From Corallococcus interemptor (GTDB lineage: Bacteria; Myxococcota; Myxococcia; Myxococcales; Myxococcaceae): a stretch of DNA of 64,000 nucleotides. The notes below the pieces were generated by a model. That model made no database searches. It had not been told where the DNA came from and saw only the letters and a program-made list of their open reading frames with translations. The stretch's first letter is position 1. Each line of letters opens with the position of its first letter. Below, piece after piece: positions 18,101-38,130 of the stretch. Location: assembly GCF_003668875.1 (NCBI RefSeq), contig NZ_RAWM01000010.1, positions 62,001-126,000 of the forward strand, in the 5' to 3' direction. A program made the position numbers and the translations under genes.

Positions 18101-19339
18101 GTGTCCACGCCTTCTTCGTCCCGCCTGTCCTCGCTGCGCGCGTTGAAGCACCGCGACTTCGCCTTCCTGTGGGGGGGCGCGGCGCTGTCCAACATCGGCA
18201 CGTGGATGGAGGTGCTGGCGCTGGGCGTGTACGTGACGAAGGTCACGGGCCGGGCGGAGTGGACGGGCGGCGTGGCGGCGCTGACGTGGCTGCCGTCCAT
18301 CCTGTTGTCGCCGCTGGGGGGCGCGCTGGGGGACCGGTTCGACCGGCGGCGCGCGGTGGGGCTGGGGGCGCTGGTGCAGATGCTGCTGGCGGGGACGCTG
18401 GCGGCGCTGGCCTTCACCGGCGGGCTGACGGTGCGGTGGGTGGCGGTCATCTCCTTTCTCAACGGCTGCGCGGTGACGCTGTTCATGCCCGCGTTCTCCG
18501 CGCTCATCGCCGTATCGGTGCCGAAGGAGGACCTGCACAGCGCGCTCAGCCTCAACTCGGCCCAGGCCAACCTGGGGCGCATCTGCGGCCCCGCGCTGGC
18601 GGCGCTGCTCATCGCGCACGCGGACATCGGCTATGTGTTGCTGCTCAACACGCTGTCGTTCTGCGCGGTGATGCTGTCGCTGTTGGGCGTGCGCGGGGCT
18701 CCGGCCGCCGCGAAGCCCGCGTCGCCGGAGGGGCTGTGGGCGGGCATCGCGCGAGGCTTCCAGGTGGCGCGGGCGGACGAGGCGCTGATGATGGCCATGG
18801 GTGGCACGCTGGCCATCGCGCTGTGCATCGCCCCGTTCACGGCGCTGGCGCCGGTGATGGCCATCCGGGTGTTCGGCCAGGACGCGGGCGCCACGTCCAT
18901 GCTGGTGACGGCGCAGGGCGCGGGCGCGTTCCTGGCGGCGCTGAGCGCGGGCACCCTGGCGGACCGGCTGGGACGGGCGCGGCTGTTGGAGGTGAGCCTG
19001 CTGCTCATCGGCCCGGTGGCGGCGGCGTACTGGCTGGCCCCGTCGCTGGGGTTCGCGACGGTGGCGGTGCTGCTGCTGGGGTCGCTCTACATGCTGACGC
19101 TCACGGGGCTGGCCACGGTGTGCCAGACGCGGGTGTCCGGGGAACTCCAGGCGCGCATCGCCAGCCTCAACTCCATGCTGCTCTTCGTCGGCTTCACCGT
19201 GGGCGTGTGGTCGCAGGGCGCGCTCGCGGACCGGCTGGGCGTCCGGGCCGTCATGGGGGGCGCGGCGTTCGGATTCCTCCTCTTCACCGTCCTGCTGCGC
19301 ACGCTGCGCTCGCGCGGCTTCGCTGCCTACGAAACCTGA
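18101..19339 (+). CDS. MFS exporter (MFS_3/EntS-like), probably for the NRPS product
   Basis: A 412-residue 12-helix transporter starting at GTG 18101. SLRALKHRDFAFLWGGAALSNIGTWME, GGALGDRFDRRRAVGLGALVQM and LNSAQANLGRICGPALAALL are typical of the MFS_3 family, which includes the enterobactin exporter EntS and macrolide efflux pumps. Its stop lies 13 bp before the NRPS start, so the two form an operon. Export of the peptide, or self-resistance to it, is the simplest reading. It begins 94 bp after the receiver-kinase gene on the same strand, so read-through from that unit is possible. Confidence 0.85.
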   Translation: MSTPSSSRLSSLRALKHRDFAFLWGGAALSNIGTWMEVLALGVYVTKVTGRAEWTGGVAALTWLPSILLSPLGGALGDRFDRRRAVGLGALVQMLLAGTLAALAFTGGLTVRWVAVISFLNGCAVTLFMPAFSALIAVSVPKEDLHSALSLNSAQANLGRICGPALAALLIAHADIGYVLLLNTLSFCAVMLSLLGVRGAPAAAKPASPEGLWAGIARGFQVARADEALMMAMGGTLAIALCIAPFTALAPVMAIRVFGQDAGATSMLVTAQGAGAFLAALSAGTLADRLGRARLLEVSLLLIGPVAAAYWLAPSLGFATVAVLLLGSLYMLTLTGLATVCQTRVSGELQARIASLNSMLLFVGFTVGVWSQGALADRLGVRAVMGGAAFGFLLFTVLLRTLRSRGFAAYET

Positions 19340-19352
19340 CGGACCCACAACG

Positions 19353-29678
<10,326 letters not shown>

Positions 29679-31005
29679 TGGGTACGCCCGCCTCCGCGCC
29701 TGACGTCTCGCGCGTCACGCGGATGAGGTGGGCGGTCCGGGCCCAGTCGCTCTCGGGCCCCCACGGCTCGAAGCTCCACCGGGGGAAGGCCAGCACCCAC
29801 ACGCAGACGCACAGGCCCGCGGCCAGGGAGAGCCGCAACCGCGCGAGCGCCGCCACCCAGAGGAGGAGCCCCGCCGGCAGCGCGAACAGCATGTAGCGAT
29901 CCTCCACGACACCCGGGTCACGGAAAGCGCCGAACGTGGGGTACTCGGCGGAGCCGGCGCGCACGTACCAGGTGAGCGGAATCAACAGGAAGACGCATGC
30001 ACAGGAGGCCAGCAGCAGCGCGCGCGGACGCGCGGGCACCCGGCGAAGGCCCAGCACGAGCACCGCGACGAACCCGCACGCCACCAGAATCCGCACCGCG
30101 AGCGGCCTGCGGAAGTACGACAACGTCCCGCCATCCCCCAGCACGGGATACAGCACATAGCGGACGTTGAACGTGTTCCAGAGGTGCTCGGCCATGCGGG
30201 ACAGCGGCCAGGTGGCGAAGTCCGAAGCGGGCATGCCCGACTGACGGAAGAGCACCATGTTCACCCCCGCGGGCACGGTCAGCGCCACCGCCGCCAGCGC
30301 CTCCATGACGACCTCGCGCCGGGGCCGGCCATCGCGCCACCGCATCGCCCCGCGCAGCAGGAAGACCGGCGCCAGCAGCACCGCTTCGCCGGAGCTCGAC
30401 GCCGCCGCGAGCAGCACCCCGGCGTCGGCGAGCCCCAGCGGGCGCTCCAGGTCCTGGAGCGCCACCAGCATGACCCCATAGAAGAGGACGGAGTGGAGGT
30501 TGGCCAGGTTGCCCATCACCTCCCACGTGCCCGGCAGGAAACACAGCGCCACGGCGGCGAGGACGCGGACCCCGTCATGGGACACCAGCCAGCGGTAGCC
30601 GGCCCGCGCGATGAGCGCGAACACCGCCGCGTCCACGGCCAGGGTGAGCAACGCCAGCCCCAGCGCGAACGCTTCGATGGGCAGCAGCGACAGCCCCCAG
30701 GCCATCAGCCGGGGAACGACGTGCAGGTAGCCCGCGTAGGGCAGGAACGTGGCGCCAAAGCCATGCGCGAGCGCGTCCGCCAGGAACACCGTCCCGTCCT
30801 CCGCCCACAGGTGCGCCTGGGCAAGCCGGGCGTGCGACCGCAGCGCCAGCACCGCGAAGCACAGCCCCAGCGCCGTCGCATAGGGAGCACGCAGCCGCGC
30901 CCATCCCAGGTCGATGGGACGGCGGAGCAGGCGCGAGCGCGGGGAGGAGGAGTCAGCCATCGCGGCGCCCATATACCATCCACCCCGCGCCCGCCGCCGT
31001 GCGGA

Positions 31006-32427
31006 CTACAGCGCTTCCAGCCGGAACTGCTGGCAGTCGTTGTTGGACCAGGTCCACTGCTGGAGGAGCGTGCCGTCACCGCTGCCCTGGAGGCAGCCCG
31101 TCACGTCCAGCACCTTGCCGCTGTGCCGGGCCTCCAGGCGGAAGTAGCCGTTGCCCAGGTCCACCGGCTTGAACTGCTGGTTGCTCCCGCTGCTGTAGCT
31201 CCACTGCTGGAGCTTCGCGCCGTCCGCCGTGCTCACGTCGCGCACGTCCAGCGCCTTGCCGCTGTAGCGCGACACGAAGCGGTAGTAGCCGCTGTCCGTC
31301 GCCTCCATGGACCACTGCTGGCTCGTGCCCGTGTGGCAGGCCCACTGGTGGATGCTGGCGCCGTCCGCCGTGCTGGGGCCGTTGATGTCCACGCAGCGGC
31401 CGGAGGCCTTGTTCACCAGCCGGTACGCGCCCGTGCCGCCGCCCGTGCCCTGCGCCACGGAGTAGATGGCGTTGAGCAGCGACGTGCTCCCCGACGTGTC
31501 CTGGGACAGCTCCCAGATCATCACGCCGCCGTTCTGCCTGCCCAGCTGCGTCTTCGCCTGGATGGTCGCGATGCCGTTGTAATAGACGTCCCCCACGTTG
31601 TCCTTGTAGGGCGCCTGCGAATCGCGCGCGACCAGCTCCGAGTACCCCACGTAGCTCGACGGCGAGCGCCCGTAGAACGGCACGCCCAGCACCGCCTTGG
31701 ACGCCGGCAGCCCGCGCCCCTTCCAGTAGTTGAGCGACTGGACCGCCAGGTCATACGTCGAATGCGGCTGCCCGCCGTCGTAGGCCATGATGTTGAGGAA
31801 ATCGACGTCGTTGAACACCGACGCCGGCACGCCGCCGCCCGTGTAGCCATTGGCCACCACCGCCGCCGTGAGCAGCTTGCCCCGGCTGTGCATCGCGGTG
31901 CCCAGCTGGTTCATCAGGAGCGCGTAGTTGTTCCCCGACGCGCCGGGGTCCGGGTACTCCCAGTCGATGTCCACGCCGTCCAGCCCGGCCGCGTTGACGA
32001 AGTTCACCACGTTGTTCACGAACGCCGTGCGCGAGGTGGCGTTGGCCGCCATCTGCTCGAAGCCACTGTCATTGCCGTCGTTCCAGCCGCCTACGGCAAT
32101 GAGCACCTTCACGCCCTGCGCATGCGCCTGCGTCACCAGCGAGCGCAGCCGCGCGTCAGAGCTGCTCACCCCCGTGAGCCCACCGGACGCGGTAGGCAGC
32201 GCGAACGCGTAGTTGATGTGGGACAGCTTCGAGTACTGCAGCGTGTTCACGTCCCCCGCCCACGTCGGCAGGTAGCCCACCACGCGCGTGGACAGCACGG
32301 CCGCCTTCACCTGCCCCAGGGGCTCGACGGAGTCGGGCGCTTCCTCCGGGCCCGAGCAGCCACCCAACGATGCGAGAAACACGGCGCCCAGCGCCCACGT
32401 GCGGAACGGCGTCGAGGTACGAGACAC
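31006..32427 (-). CDS. chitinase-type GH18 lipoprotein with ricin B-type lectin domain
   Basis: A 473-residue secreted lipoprotein from GTG 32427, whose start is fixed by AGGAG 7 nt upstream. Residues 1-24 are a lipoprotein signal ending in SLGGC (Cys24). The GH18 barrel follows, with VVGYLPTWAG, SHINYAFALP, VLIAVGGW and the catalytic DGVDIDWEY (Asp150, Asp153, Asp155, Glu157). NIMAYDG and GVMIWELSQD complete the barrel. From about residue 340 a ricin-type beta-trefoil with QQW repeats (HQWACHTGTSQQW, LQQWSYSSGSNQQF, LQQWTWSNNDCQQF) should bind polysaccharide. It would cleave chitin or related beta-1,4-GlcNAc polymers at the cell surface, suiting a predator of fungi or other microbes. Confidence 0.93.
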   Translation of the reverse strand: MSRTSTPFRTWALGAVFLASLGGCSGPEEAPDSVEPLGQVKAAVLSTRVVGYLPTWAGDVNTLQYSKLSHINYAFALPTASGGLTGVSSSDARLRSLVTQAHAQGVKVLIAVGGWNDGNDSGFEQMAANATSRTAFVNNVVNFVNAAGLDGVDIDWEYPDPGASGNNYALLMNQLGTAMHSRGKLLTAAVVANGYTGGGVPASVFNDVDFLNIMAYDGGQPHSTYDLAVQSLNYWKGRGLPASKAVLGVPFYGRSPSSYVGYSELVARDSQAPYKDNVGDVYYNGIATIQAKTQLGRQNGGVMIWELSQDTSGSTSLLNAIYSVAQGTGGGTGAYRLVNKASGRCVDINGPSTADGASIHQWACHTGTSQQWSMEATDSGYYRFVSRYSGKALDVRDVSTADGAKLQQWSYSSGSNQQFKPVDLGNGYFRLEARHSGKVLDVTGCLQGSGDGTLLQQWTWSNNDCQQFRLEAL

Positions 32428-32497
32428 GGCGGACTCCTGCGAAGGGGTTGTACGGGCTTGACCCGTAAAACCCACTAAGCAGTTTTATCCGAAAGAC

Positions 32498-32704
32498 TCA
32501 ACAACACCGGCCGCCACCGCCGCGATAGCGGGCCTGGAGGCGGTCGTTGAAAAACTCCGCGTAGGTCATCACCGCCCGGTCCGGATGGTGACGGCGCATG
32601 TGGGCCACGTAGGTGTCGTAGTCCGGCACGCCAATCATCGACCGGGCCGTGCGCACGGCCTGGCGCCAGCCATGCCGCAGCGCCTCGATGAACGCGCGCC
32701 TCAC
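32498..32704 (-). CDS. YbdD/YjiX family small protein, CstA partner
   Basis: A 68-residue protein matching the YbdD/YjiX family. The core MIGVPDYDTYVAHMRRHHPD and MTYAEFFNDRLQARYRGGGG is nearly invariant in the family, as is the terminal Cys-Cys. In E. coli, YbdD works with CstA and YjiX with BtsT in pyruvate uptake. Here it overlaps the cstA stop by 4 bp and so is co-translated with it. No other gene shares this transcript downstream, as the next gene (chitinase) has its own signals. Confidence 0.9.
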   Translation of the reverse strand: MRRAFIEALRHGWRQAVRTARSMIGVPDYDTYVAHMRRHHPDRAVMTYAEFFNDRLQARYRGGGGRCC

Positions 32705-34767
32705 GGCTTCACCGGGAGGGCGGCGGCCACGTAGGGCGTCTCGTGCGAGGTGGGCACCGGTGACTTCCGGGCCTGGAGCGCGGCGCGCACGCCGAAGAGC
32801 ACCGTGGCCACCACGACGATCATGAAGAACACGGTGAGGCCCGCATCCAGATAGTCATTGCGGATGATGGCCTCCATCTCCTCCACGGACTTCGCGGGGG
32901 CGATGAGGCGCCCTTCCGTCACCGCCTGCGAGAAGGCCCGTGCGTGGGCCACGAAGCTCACGCGCACGTCGCCGCCGAAGACCTTCTGGAAGCCGGCGGT
33001 GACGGTGCACAGCACCAGCCACGCGGCGGGGATGCCGGGCACCCAGACGTAGCGCTCGCGCTTCATCTTCACCAGGGCCACGCAGCCCAGCGTGAGCGCC
33101 ACCGCGGCGAGCATCTGGTTGGCGATGCCGAACAGCGGCCACAGCGTGTTGATGCCGCCCAGCGGATCCACCACGCCCTGGTAGAGGAAGTAGCCCCAGG
33201 CGGCCACGCACAGCGCGGTGGCCAAGAGATTGGCGCCCCAGGACTCCGTGCGCTTGAGCGGCGCGTACACCAGGCCCGCCAGCTCTTGAATCATGAAGCG
33301 CCCCACGCGCGTGCCGGCGTCCACGGTGGTGAGGATGAAGAGCGCCTCGAAGAGGATGGCGTAGTGGTACCAGAAGGCCATCATCCCCTGCCCGGACACG
33401 AGCCCATGGAGGATCTGCGCCATGCCCACCGCCAGCGTGGGCGCGCCACCCGCGCGGGACAGGATGGTCGTCTCACCGATATCGCGCGCCGTCTGCTCCA
33501 GCACCTCCGGGGTGATGACGAAGCCCCACTGGCTGAGCGTCGCCGCCGCCTGCGTCGCGCTGGTGCCGATGAGCGCCGCGGGCGAGTTCATGGCGAAGTA
33601 CACGCCCGGCTCCAGCACGGACGCGGCGATGAGCGCCATGATGGCCACGAAGGCCTCCATCAGCATGGCGCCGTAGCCCACGAGCTTCGCGTCCCCTTCC
33701 GTCGCCAGCATCTTCGGCGTGGTGCCGGACGCGATGAGCGAGTGCCACCCGGACACCGCGCCGCACGCGATGGTGATGAAGAGGAACGGGAAGAGGCTGC
33801 CGGAGAACACCGGCCCGGAGCCGTCCACGAACCGCGTCACCGCCGGCATCTTCATGTGCGGCGCCGCCAGCACGATGCCCACCGCCAGGAGCAGCACGGT
33901 GCCAATCTTGAGGAAGGTGGACAGGTAGTCGCGCGGCGCGAGCAGCAGCCACACCGGCAGCACCGCCGCGCAGAACCCGTAGCCGATGAGCAGCCACGCC
34001 AGCGTGCGGCTGTCGAAGGTGAACCAGGGGCCCCAGGTGGCGGACTCGGAGACCTGGCCGCCCAGCCAGATGCTGAGCATCAGCAGCACGAAGCCGACGA
34101 TGGACACCTCCAGCACCTTGCCGGGCCGCACGTAGCGCAGGTACAGGCCCATGGCCACGGCGATGGGGATGGTCATCGCCACGGTGAAGGTGCCCCAGGG
34201 GCTGTGCGTCAGCGCCTTCACCACCACCAGGGCCAGCACCGCGAGGATGATCATCATGATCATCAGCACGCCCACCATGGCCGTCACGCCGGCCGCGGGC
34301 CCCAATTCCATGCGCACCATGTCGCCCAGCGACTTGCCGTCGCGGCGCACGGACAGGAACAGCGTCACGAAGTCCTGCACCGCGCCGGCCACCACCACGC
34401 CCGCCAGAATCCAGAGCGTGCCGGGCAGGTAGCCCATCTGCGCCGCCAGCACCGGGCCCACCAGCGGCCCCGCCCCCGCGATGGCCGCGAAGTGGTGGCC
34501 GAAGACGACCCAGCGGTCCGTGGGCACGTAATCCAGGCCGTCGTTGCGGCGCTCGGCGGGGGTCGCGCGCGAAGGGTCCACCTGGAGCGCTTTTTCGGCA
34601 ATGAAACGGCCGTAGAAACGATATCCCAGCATGAACACCGAAACCGAGGCGATCACCAGCCAGATGGCGCTGATGGACTCCCCACGGTGCAGTGCCACCA
34701 CGCCCAGGCAGAAGGCACCGGCCAGCGCCAGGGCCACCCACCCCAACTTCCGAGCGACTCCACCCAT
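32701..34767 (-). CDS. cstA: carbon starvation protein A, pyruvate/peptide transporter
   Basis: A 688-residue inner-membrane transporter of the CstA family with more than 15 predicted helices. Diagnostic stretches are FYGRFIAEKALQVD, RRNDGLDYVPTDRWVVFGHH, GPLVGPVLAAQMGYLPG, VQDFVTLFLSVRRDGKSLGD and GWHSLIASGTTPKML. CstA imports pyruvate, and peptides in some bacteria, during carbon starvation. The ATG at 34767 was chosen because GGGAGA sits just upstream; ATG 34779 and GTG 34800 are alternatives. It forms an operon with the ybdD-like gene. It is divergent from the S41 peptidase lipoprotein, and fewer than 90 bp hold both promoters. Confidence 0.94.
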   Translation of the reverse strand: MGGVARKLGWVALALAGAFCLGVVALHRGESISAIWLVIASVSVFMLGYRFYGRFIAEKALQVDPSRATPAERRNDGLDYVPTDRWVVFGHHFAAIAGAGPLVGPVLAAQMGYLPGTLWILAGVVVAGAVQDFVTLFLSVRRDGKSLGDMVRMELGPAAGVTAMVGVLMIMMIILAVLALVVVKALTHSPWGTFTVAMTIPIAVAMGLYLRYVRPGKVLEVSIVGFVLLMLSIWLGGQVSESATWGPWFTFDSRTLAWLLIGYGFCAAVLPVWLLLAPRDYLSTFLKIGTVLLLAVGIVLAAPHMKMPAVTRFVDGSGPVFSGSLFPFLFITIACGAVSGWHSLIASGTTPKMLATEGDAKLVGYGAMLMEAFVAIMALIAASVLEPGVYFAMNSPAALIGTSATQAAATLSQWGFVITPEVLEQTARDIGETTILSRAGGAPTLAVGMAQILHGLVSGQGMMAFWYHYAILFEALFILTTVDAGTRVGRFMIQELAGLVYAPLKRTESWGANLLATALCVAAWGYFLYQGVVDPLGGINTLWPLFGIANQMLAAVALTLGCVALVKMKRERYVWVPGIPAAWLVLCTVTAGFQKVFGGDVRVSFVAHARAFSQAVTEGRLIAPAKSVEEMEAIIRNDYLDAGLTVFFMIVVVATVLFGVRAALQARKSPVPTSHETPYVAAALPVKP

Positions 34768-34855
34768 GATGTCTCCCATCAGCGGGCAGGCCCTCCCCAC
34801 CGCGCGCGAGGTTTATAGCCCACCGCTCGCGGCGCCCCGCCCCACTCATGATGTC

Positions 34856-36256
34856 GTGTCGAGTGGTGGAGGAAGTTGGCGCAAGGGCGTTCTCCTCGTC
34901 CTCGCGGGCCTGCTCACCGCGTGCGCCACGCCGCACGGCACTTCGAAGGCGAGCACCCGGGACGAGGATGGGGTGTGGCGCTCGCGAGGCTACGGCTGGC
35001 TGCTGTCCGTGACGCCGGAGGGGATGCGGCTGCACCAGGAGACGGCGGCGGGGTGCTATGCGGATCCGTCCTCCACGGCGGAGCTGAAGGAGATGTTCGG
35101 GCTCCAGGAGCCGGGGCCGTCGGCGGACGTGCGGGACTTCTTCGGAGCGCCGGGAGAGACGCGCTACCGCTTCGACCGCTTGTCAGCCCTGCCCGCCGGC
35201 TGCGACACGCCGCGCACGTGGAACGCGCTGGAGCTGTTCGATGTGTTCCGGGCAACCTTCGCGGAGCACTACGCCGCCTTCCCCCAGCGGGCTCCGGACT
35301 GGCTGGCCCGGCTGGATGCGCAGCGCTCGCGGGTGACGCCGGACATGGACGGCCGCGCGCTGTTCACCCTCTTCGCGGACGCGCTGCGTTCGCTGAACGA
35401 CGCGCACGTGGGGCTGATGGCGGACACGCTGACGTACGAGCCCCGCCCCACGGGGACGTTCGAGCTGCTGGAGCAGGCATCGCGGGCCATGCAGCGCCCC
35501 GTGCGGGACGTGCAGCGGGAATGGATGCGCGCGTACCGCGACGGCATCCTCCAGACGGTGCTGCGCGGAGAGGGACACCACGTTGGAAACCAGCGCGTCC
35601 TCTGGGGCTTCGCGGCGCCGCGCGTCGGCTACCTCAACCTGCTGACGATGGGCGGCTTCGTCGCCGGTGAGGAAGGCCAGACGCCCACGCTGGCCCAGGA
35701 GCTGGCCGCGCTGGAGCCGGTGCTGGACGAAGCGCTGACCGCCTTCGCGGGCGCGGACGCGGTCATCCTGGACGTGAGCAACAACCGGGGCGGCCATGAC
35801 GCCGTGGCCCGCGCCGTCGCGGAGCGCTTCACGGCCCGACCCCGGCGCGCGTATTCCAAGTGGGCCACGGGCGCGAAGGACGTCCCGCCGCAGGAGTTCA
35901 CCCTCCAGCCCTCGCCGCGTCCGGCCTTCCACGGGCCGGTGTACGTGGTGACGAGCGACGTCACGGTGAGCGCGGGAGAGGTCCTCACGCTCGCCCTGCG
36001 GGCACTCCCGAACGTGACCCACGTGGGCACGGCCACGCGGGGCGCGTTCTCCGACATGCTCATGAAGCCGCTGCCCAACGGGTGGACGGTGCACCTGTCC
36101 AACGAGCACTACGCCGACGCGCGGGGCCAGGACCACGAGGCCCGGGGCCTGCCGCCCCAGCGTCCCCTGGAGATCTTCAAGAGCGAGGACCTGTGGCACT
36201 CGCACGCGCAGGCCCTGCGTGCGTTGGCGGACTCACTGGTGCCCCCCAGGCCGTAG
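34856..36256 (+). CDS. S41-family peptidase lipoprotein
   Basis: About 466 residues from GTG 34856. The N-terminus carries a lipoprotein signal (KGVLLVLAGLLTAC, Cys23). A tail-specific-protease fold follows: NDAHVGLM, DAVILDVSNNRGGHD and the nucleophile region VVTSDVTVSAGEV with Ser372, then GTATRGAFSDMLMKPLPNG, where Lys404 may serve as the general base. S41 enzymes cut proteins in the envelope. No PDZ domain is evident between the N-terminal helical region and the catalytic part, unlike CtpA. The start is uncertain because no good ribosome site precedes the GTG; the frame is open to 34631. Confidence 0.82.
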   Translation: MSSGGGSWRKGVLLVLAGLLTACATPHGTSKASTRDEDGVWRSRGYGWLLSVTPEGMRLHQETAAGCYADPSSTAELKEMFGLQEPGPSADVRDFFGAPGETRYRFDRLSALPAGCDTPRTWNALELFDVFRATFAEHYAAFPQRAPDWLARLDAQRSRVTPDMDGRALFTLFADALRSLNDAHVGLMADTLTYEPRPTGTFELLEQASRAMQRPVRDVQREWMRAYRDGILQTVLRGEGHHVGNQRVLWGFAAPRVGYLNLLTMGGFVAGEEGQTPTLAQELAALEPVLDEALTAFAGADAVILDVSNNRGGHDAVARAVAERFTARPRRAYSKWATGAKDVPPQEFTLQPSPRPAFHGPVYVVTSDVTVSAGEVLTLALRALPNVTHVGTATRGAFSDMLMKPLPNGWTVHLSNEHYADARGQDHEARGLPPQRPLEIFKSEDLWHSHAQALRALADSLVPPRP

Positions 36257-36349
36257 GAAGCAGGCGGCCTTCCACCGCGTGCCATTCCGTCCGGGAAGTC
36301 CTACCTCTCCTCTCGGGAGTCCATACGCCGTTCCAGAGGAGCACGCCCG

Positions 36350-36583
36350 ATGCCGACCCGTTCCCCCACCCGCAGGAGCGTCACGCGCACGCGGCGCCTG
36401 AAGGATCCGAAGGGCGGCCCCATGGTGGATGACAAGGGAGAGCCCACGCGCCTCGCGCTCTCCGCCCGCGCCTGGGGCGAGCCGGTGCCCAAGGACAACG
36501 CGGGCGCGAAGCGGCTCGCCGCCAAGGGAACGAAGCTCCTGGAGCGCTACCACGCGGCGCAGGAGCGCGCGAAGCGCTCCTGA
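36350..36583 (+). CDS. small basic protein of unknown function
   Basis: A 77-residue, Lys/Arg-rich protein (MPTRSPTRRSVTRTRRLKDP ... AAKGTKLLERYHAAQERAKRS). A ribosome site AGAGGAG lies 8 nt before the ATG, and the codon bias is that of a real gene. No domain, signal peptide or membrane segment is visible. The basic composition could suit nucleic acid binding, which is not shown. It stands alone 93 bp after the S41 peptidase and converges on the monooxygenase gene. Confidence 0.6.
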   Translation: MPTRSPTRRSVTRTRRLKDPKGGPMVDDKGEPTRLALSARAWGEPVPKDNAGAKRLAAKGTKLLERYHAAQERAKRS

Positions 36584-36598
36584 ACCCCCCTCATCGCC

Positions 36599-38095
36599 TC
36601 ATGGCCGGAGCGCGCGAGGGGCAGCCACCCGGGGCAGCGTGACGTAGTCCGACGGCTCGAAGTGCTCCACCCGGTGGCGGAAGGCCGTGGAGGAGCCGGG
36701 CCACAGCGCGGAGTTGCGCCCCGTGGCATCCATGTACCAGCTCCGGCATCCCCCCTGGTTCCACACCGTGCGGGACAGCCGTGCATCCAGCTCACGCACG
36801 AAGGCGTCCTGTGCGCCTGGAGCCGGCTCCACGGCGGCGGCGCCCCGGGCCTCCAGGTAGCGCAGCGCCCCCAGAACGTGCTCCACCTGCGCCTCCATCA
36901 TCAACAGCACGGAGGTGTGGCCCAGGGTGGTGTGGGGCCCCTGAAGCAGGAAGAGGTTGGGGAAGCCGCTCACGGTGGTGCCCAGGAAGGCCCGGGGACT
37001 GCCCGCCCATACCTGCGCGAGCGTCCGTCCGTCCCGGCCCTGGAGGTGGTGCGCCAGGGGCATGTCCGTCGCCTGGAACCCGGTGCCGAAGACGAGCGTG
37101 TCCACCGGGTGGACGGCGCCGTCGCCGGTGACGACCGCGTCCTCAAGCACCTCGCGGATGGGCGCGGTGACGACCTCCACGTTCGGGCGCGTGAGGGCCG
37201 GCAGATAGTCGTCGGAGACGACGATGCGCTTGCACCCCATCGTGTACCGGGGCGTGAGCCGGTCGCGGAGCGCAGGGTCCTCCACCGTCTTCAGCATGTG
37301 CCGGAGCACCCATCGCTGCGCGAGCCGGAAGATCCACGGGTGCTGGAAGCCCAGGGCCAGGCTGTCGCGCAGGATGCGGAGCGCCCCACGAAGCAGCCAC
37401 CGCACGCCCGGCACCCGCCGGTACAGGGCCTTTCGCAGGGCGCTGTTGGGCTTGTCCCACCGGGGCAGGACCCACGCGGGCGTGCGCTGGAAGAGGACGA
37501 GCCGGCCCACCTCCGGCTGGATGGCCGGGACGATCTGCACCGCGGATGCGCCCGTGCCCACCACCCCGACCCGGCGCCCGGCCACCGGGTAGCCCGTATC
37601 CCACCGCGCCGAGTGCATCACCTTGCCCCGGAAGCGCTCCAGCCCGGGCAGGGGTGGAATCACGGGCTCGCTCAACGTGCCCACCGCCGACACGAGCACG
37701 TCCGCGGTGAGGGTGCCGTGGGAGGTCTCCAGCACCCAGCGCCGCGCCGTCACGTCCCACGCCGCGCGGAGGACCGAGTGCCCCAGGCGCAGGAAGGGCT
37801 CGAGCTGGAAGCGCCGCACGCAGTCGCGCAGGTACTCCTGGATCTCCCAGCCCGGGGAGTAGGCGCGCGACCAGCCGGGGTTCGGCACGAAGGAGAACGA
37901 ATACAGCAGCGACTGCACGTCACACGCGCAGCCGGGATAGACGTTGTCCCGCCAGACGCCCCCCACGTCCTTCGCGCGCTCCAGGACGACGAAGCCGCCG
38001 AGGCCTTCCTGCTTCAACCGGATGGCCATGCCCAGGCCGGCGAAGCCCGCGCCCACGATGGCGACGCGGACGTGTTGCTGAGGATGGGACGACAC
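36599..38095 (-). CDS. flavin-containing (Baeyer-Villiger type) monooxygenase
   Basis: A 498-residue FAD/NADPH enzyme. The FAD site is VAIVGAGFAGLG (residues 11-22) and the NADPH site VGVVGTGASA. Between them lies the Baeyer-Villiger fingerprint FxGxxxHxxxW[PD] (Phe155, Gly157, His161, Trp165, Asp166). DNVYPGCACDVQSLLYSFSF is also typical of the class. Such enzymes insert oxygen next to ketones or hydroxylate small substrates; the substrate here is unknown. The GTG start at 38095 is supported by AGGAGG 8 nt upstream. It begins 35 bp after the WYL-type regulator on the same strand, so the two are probably one operon under that regulator. Confidence 0.9.
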   Translation of the reverse strand: MSSHPQQHVRVAIVGAGFAGLGMAIRLKQEGLGGFVVLERAKDVGGVWRDNVYPGCACDVQSLLYSFSFVPNPGWSRAYSPGWEIQEYLRDCVRRFQLEPFLRLGHSVLRAAWDVTARRWVLETSHGTLTADVLVSAVGTLSEPVIPPLPGLERFRGKVMHSARWDTGYPVAGRRVGVVGTGASAVQIVPAIQPEVGRLVLFQRTPAWVLPRWDKPNSALRKALYRRVPGVRWLLRGALRILRDSLALGFQHPWIFRLAQRWVLRHMLKTVEDPALRDRLTPRYTMGCKRIVVSDDYLPALTRPNVEVVTAPIREVLEDAVVTGDGAVHPVDTLVFGTGFQATDMPLAHHLQGRDGRTLAQVWAGSPRAFLGTTVSGFPNLFLLQGPHTTLGHTSVLLMMEAQVEHVLGALRYLEARGAAAVEPAPGAQDAFVRELDARLSRTVWNQGGCRSWYMDATGRNSALWPGSSTAFRHRVEHFEPSDYVTLPRVAAPRALRP

Positions 38096-38130
38096 CGGGG
38101 ACACCTCCTGGGGAGGCAGGCGCACGCGGG

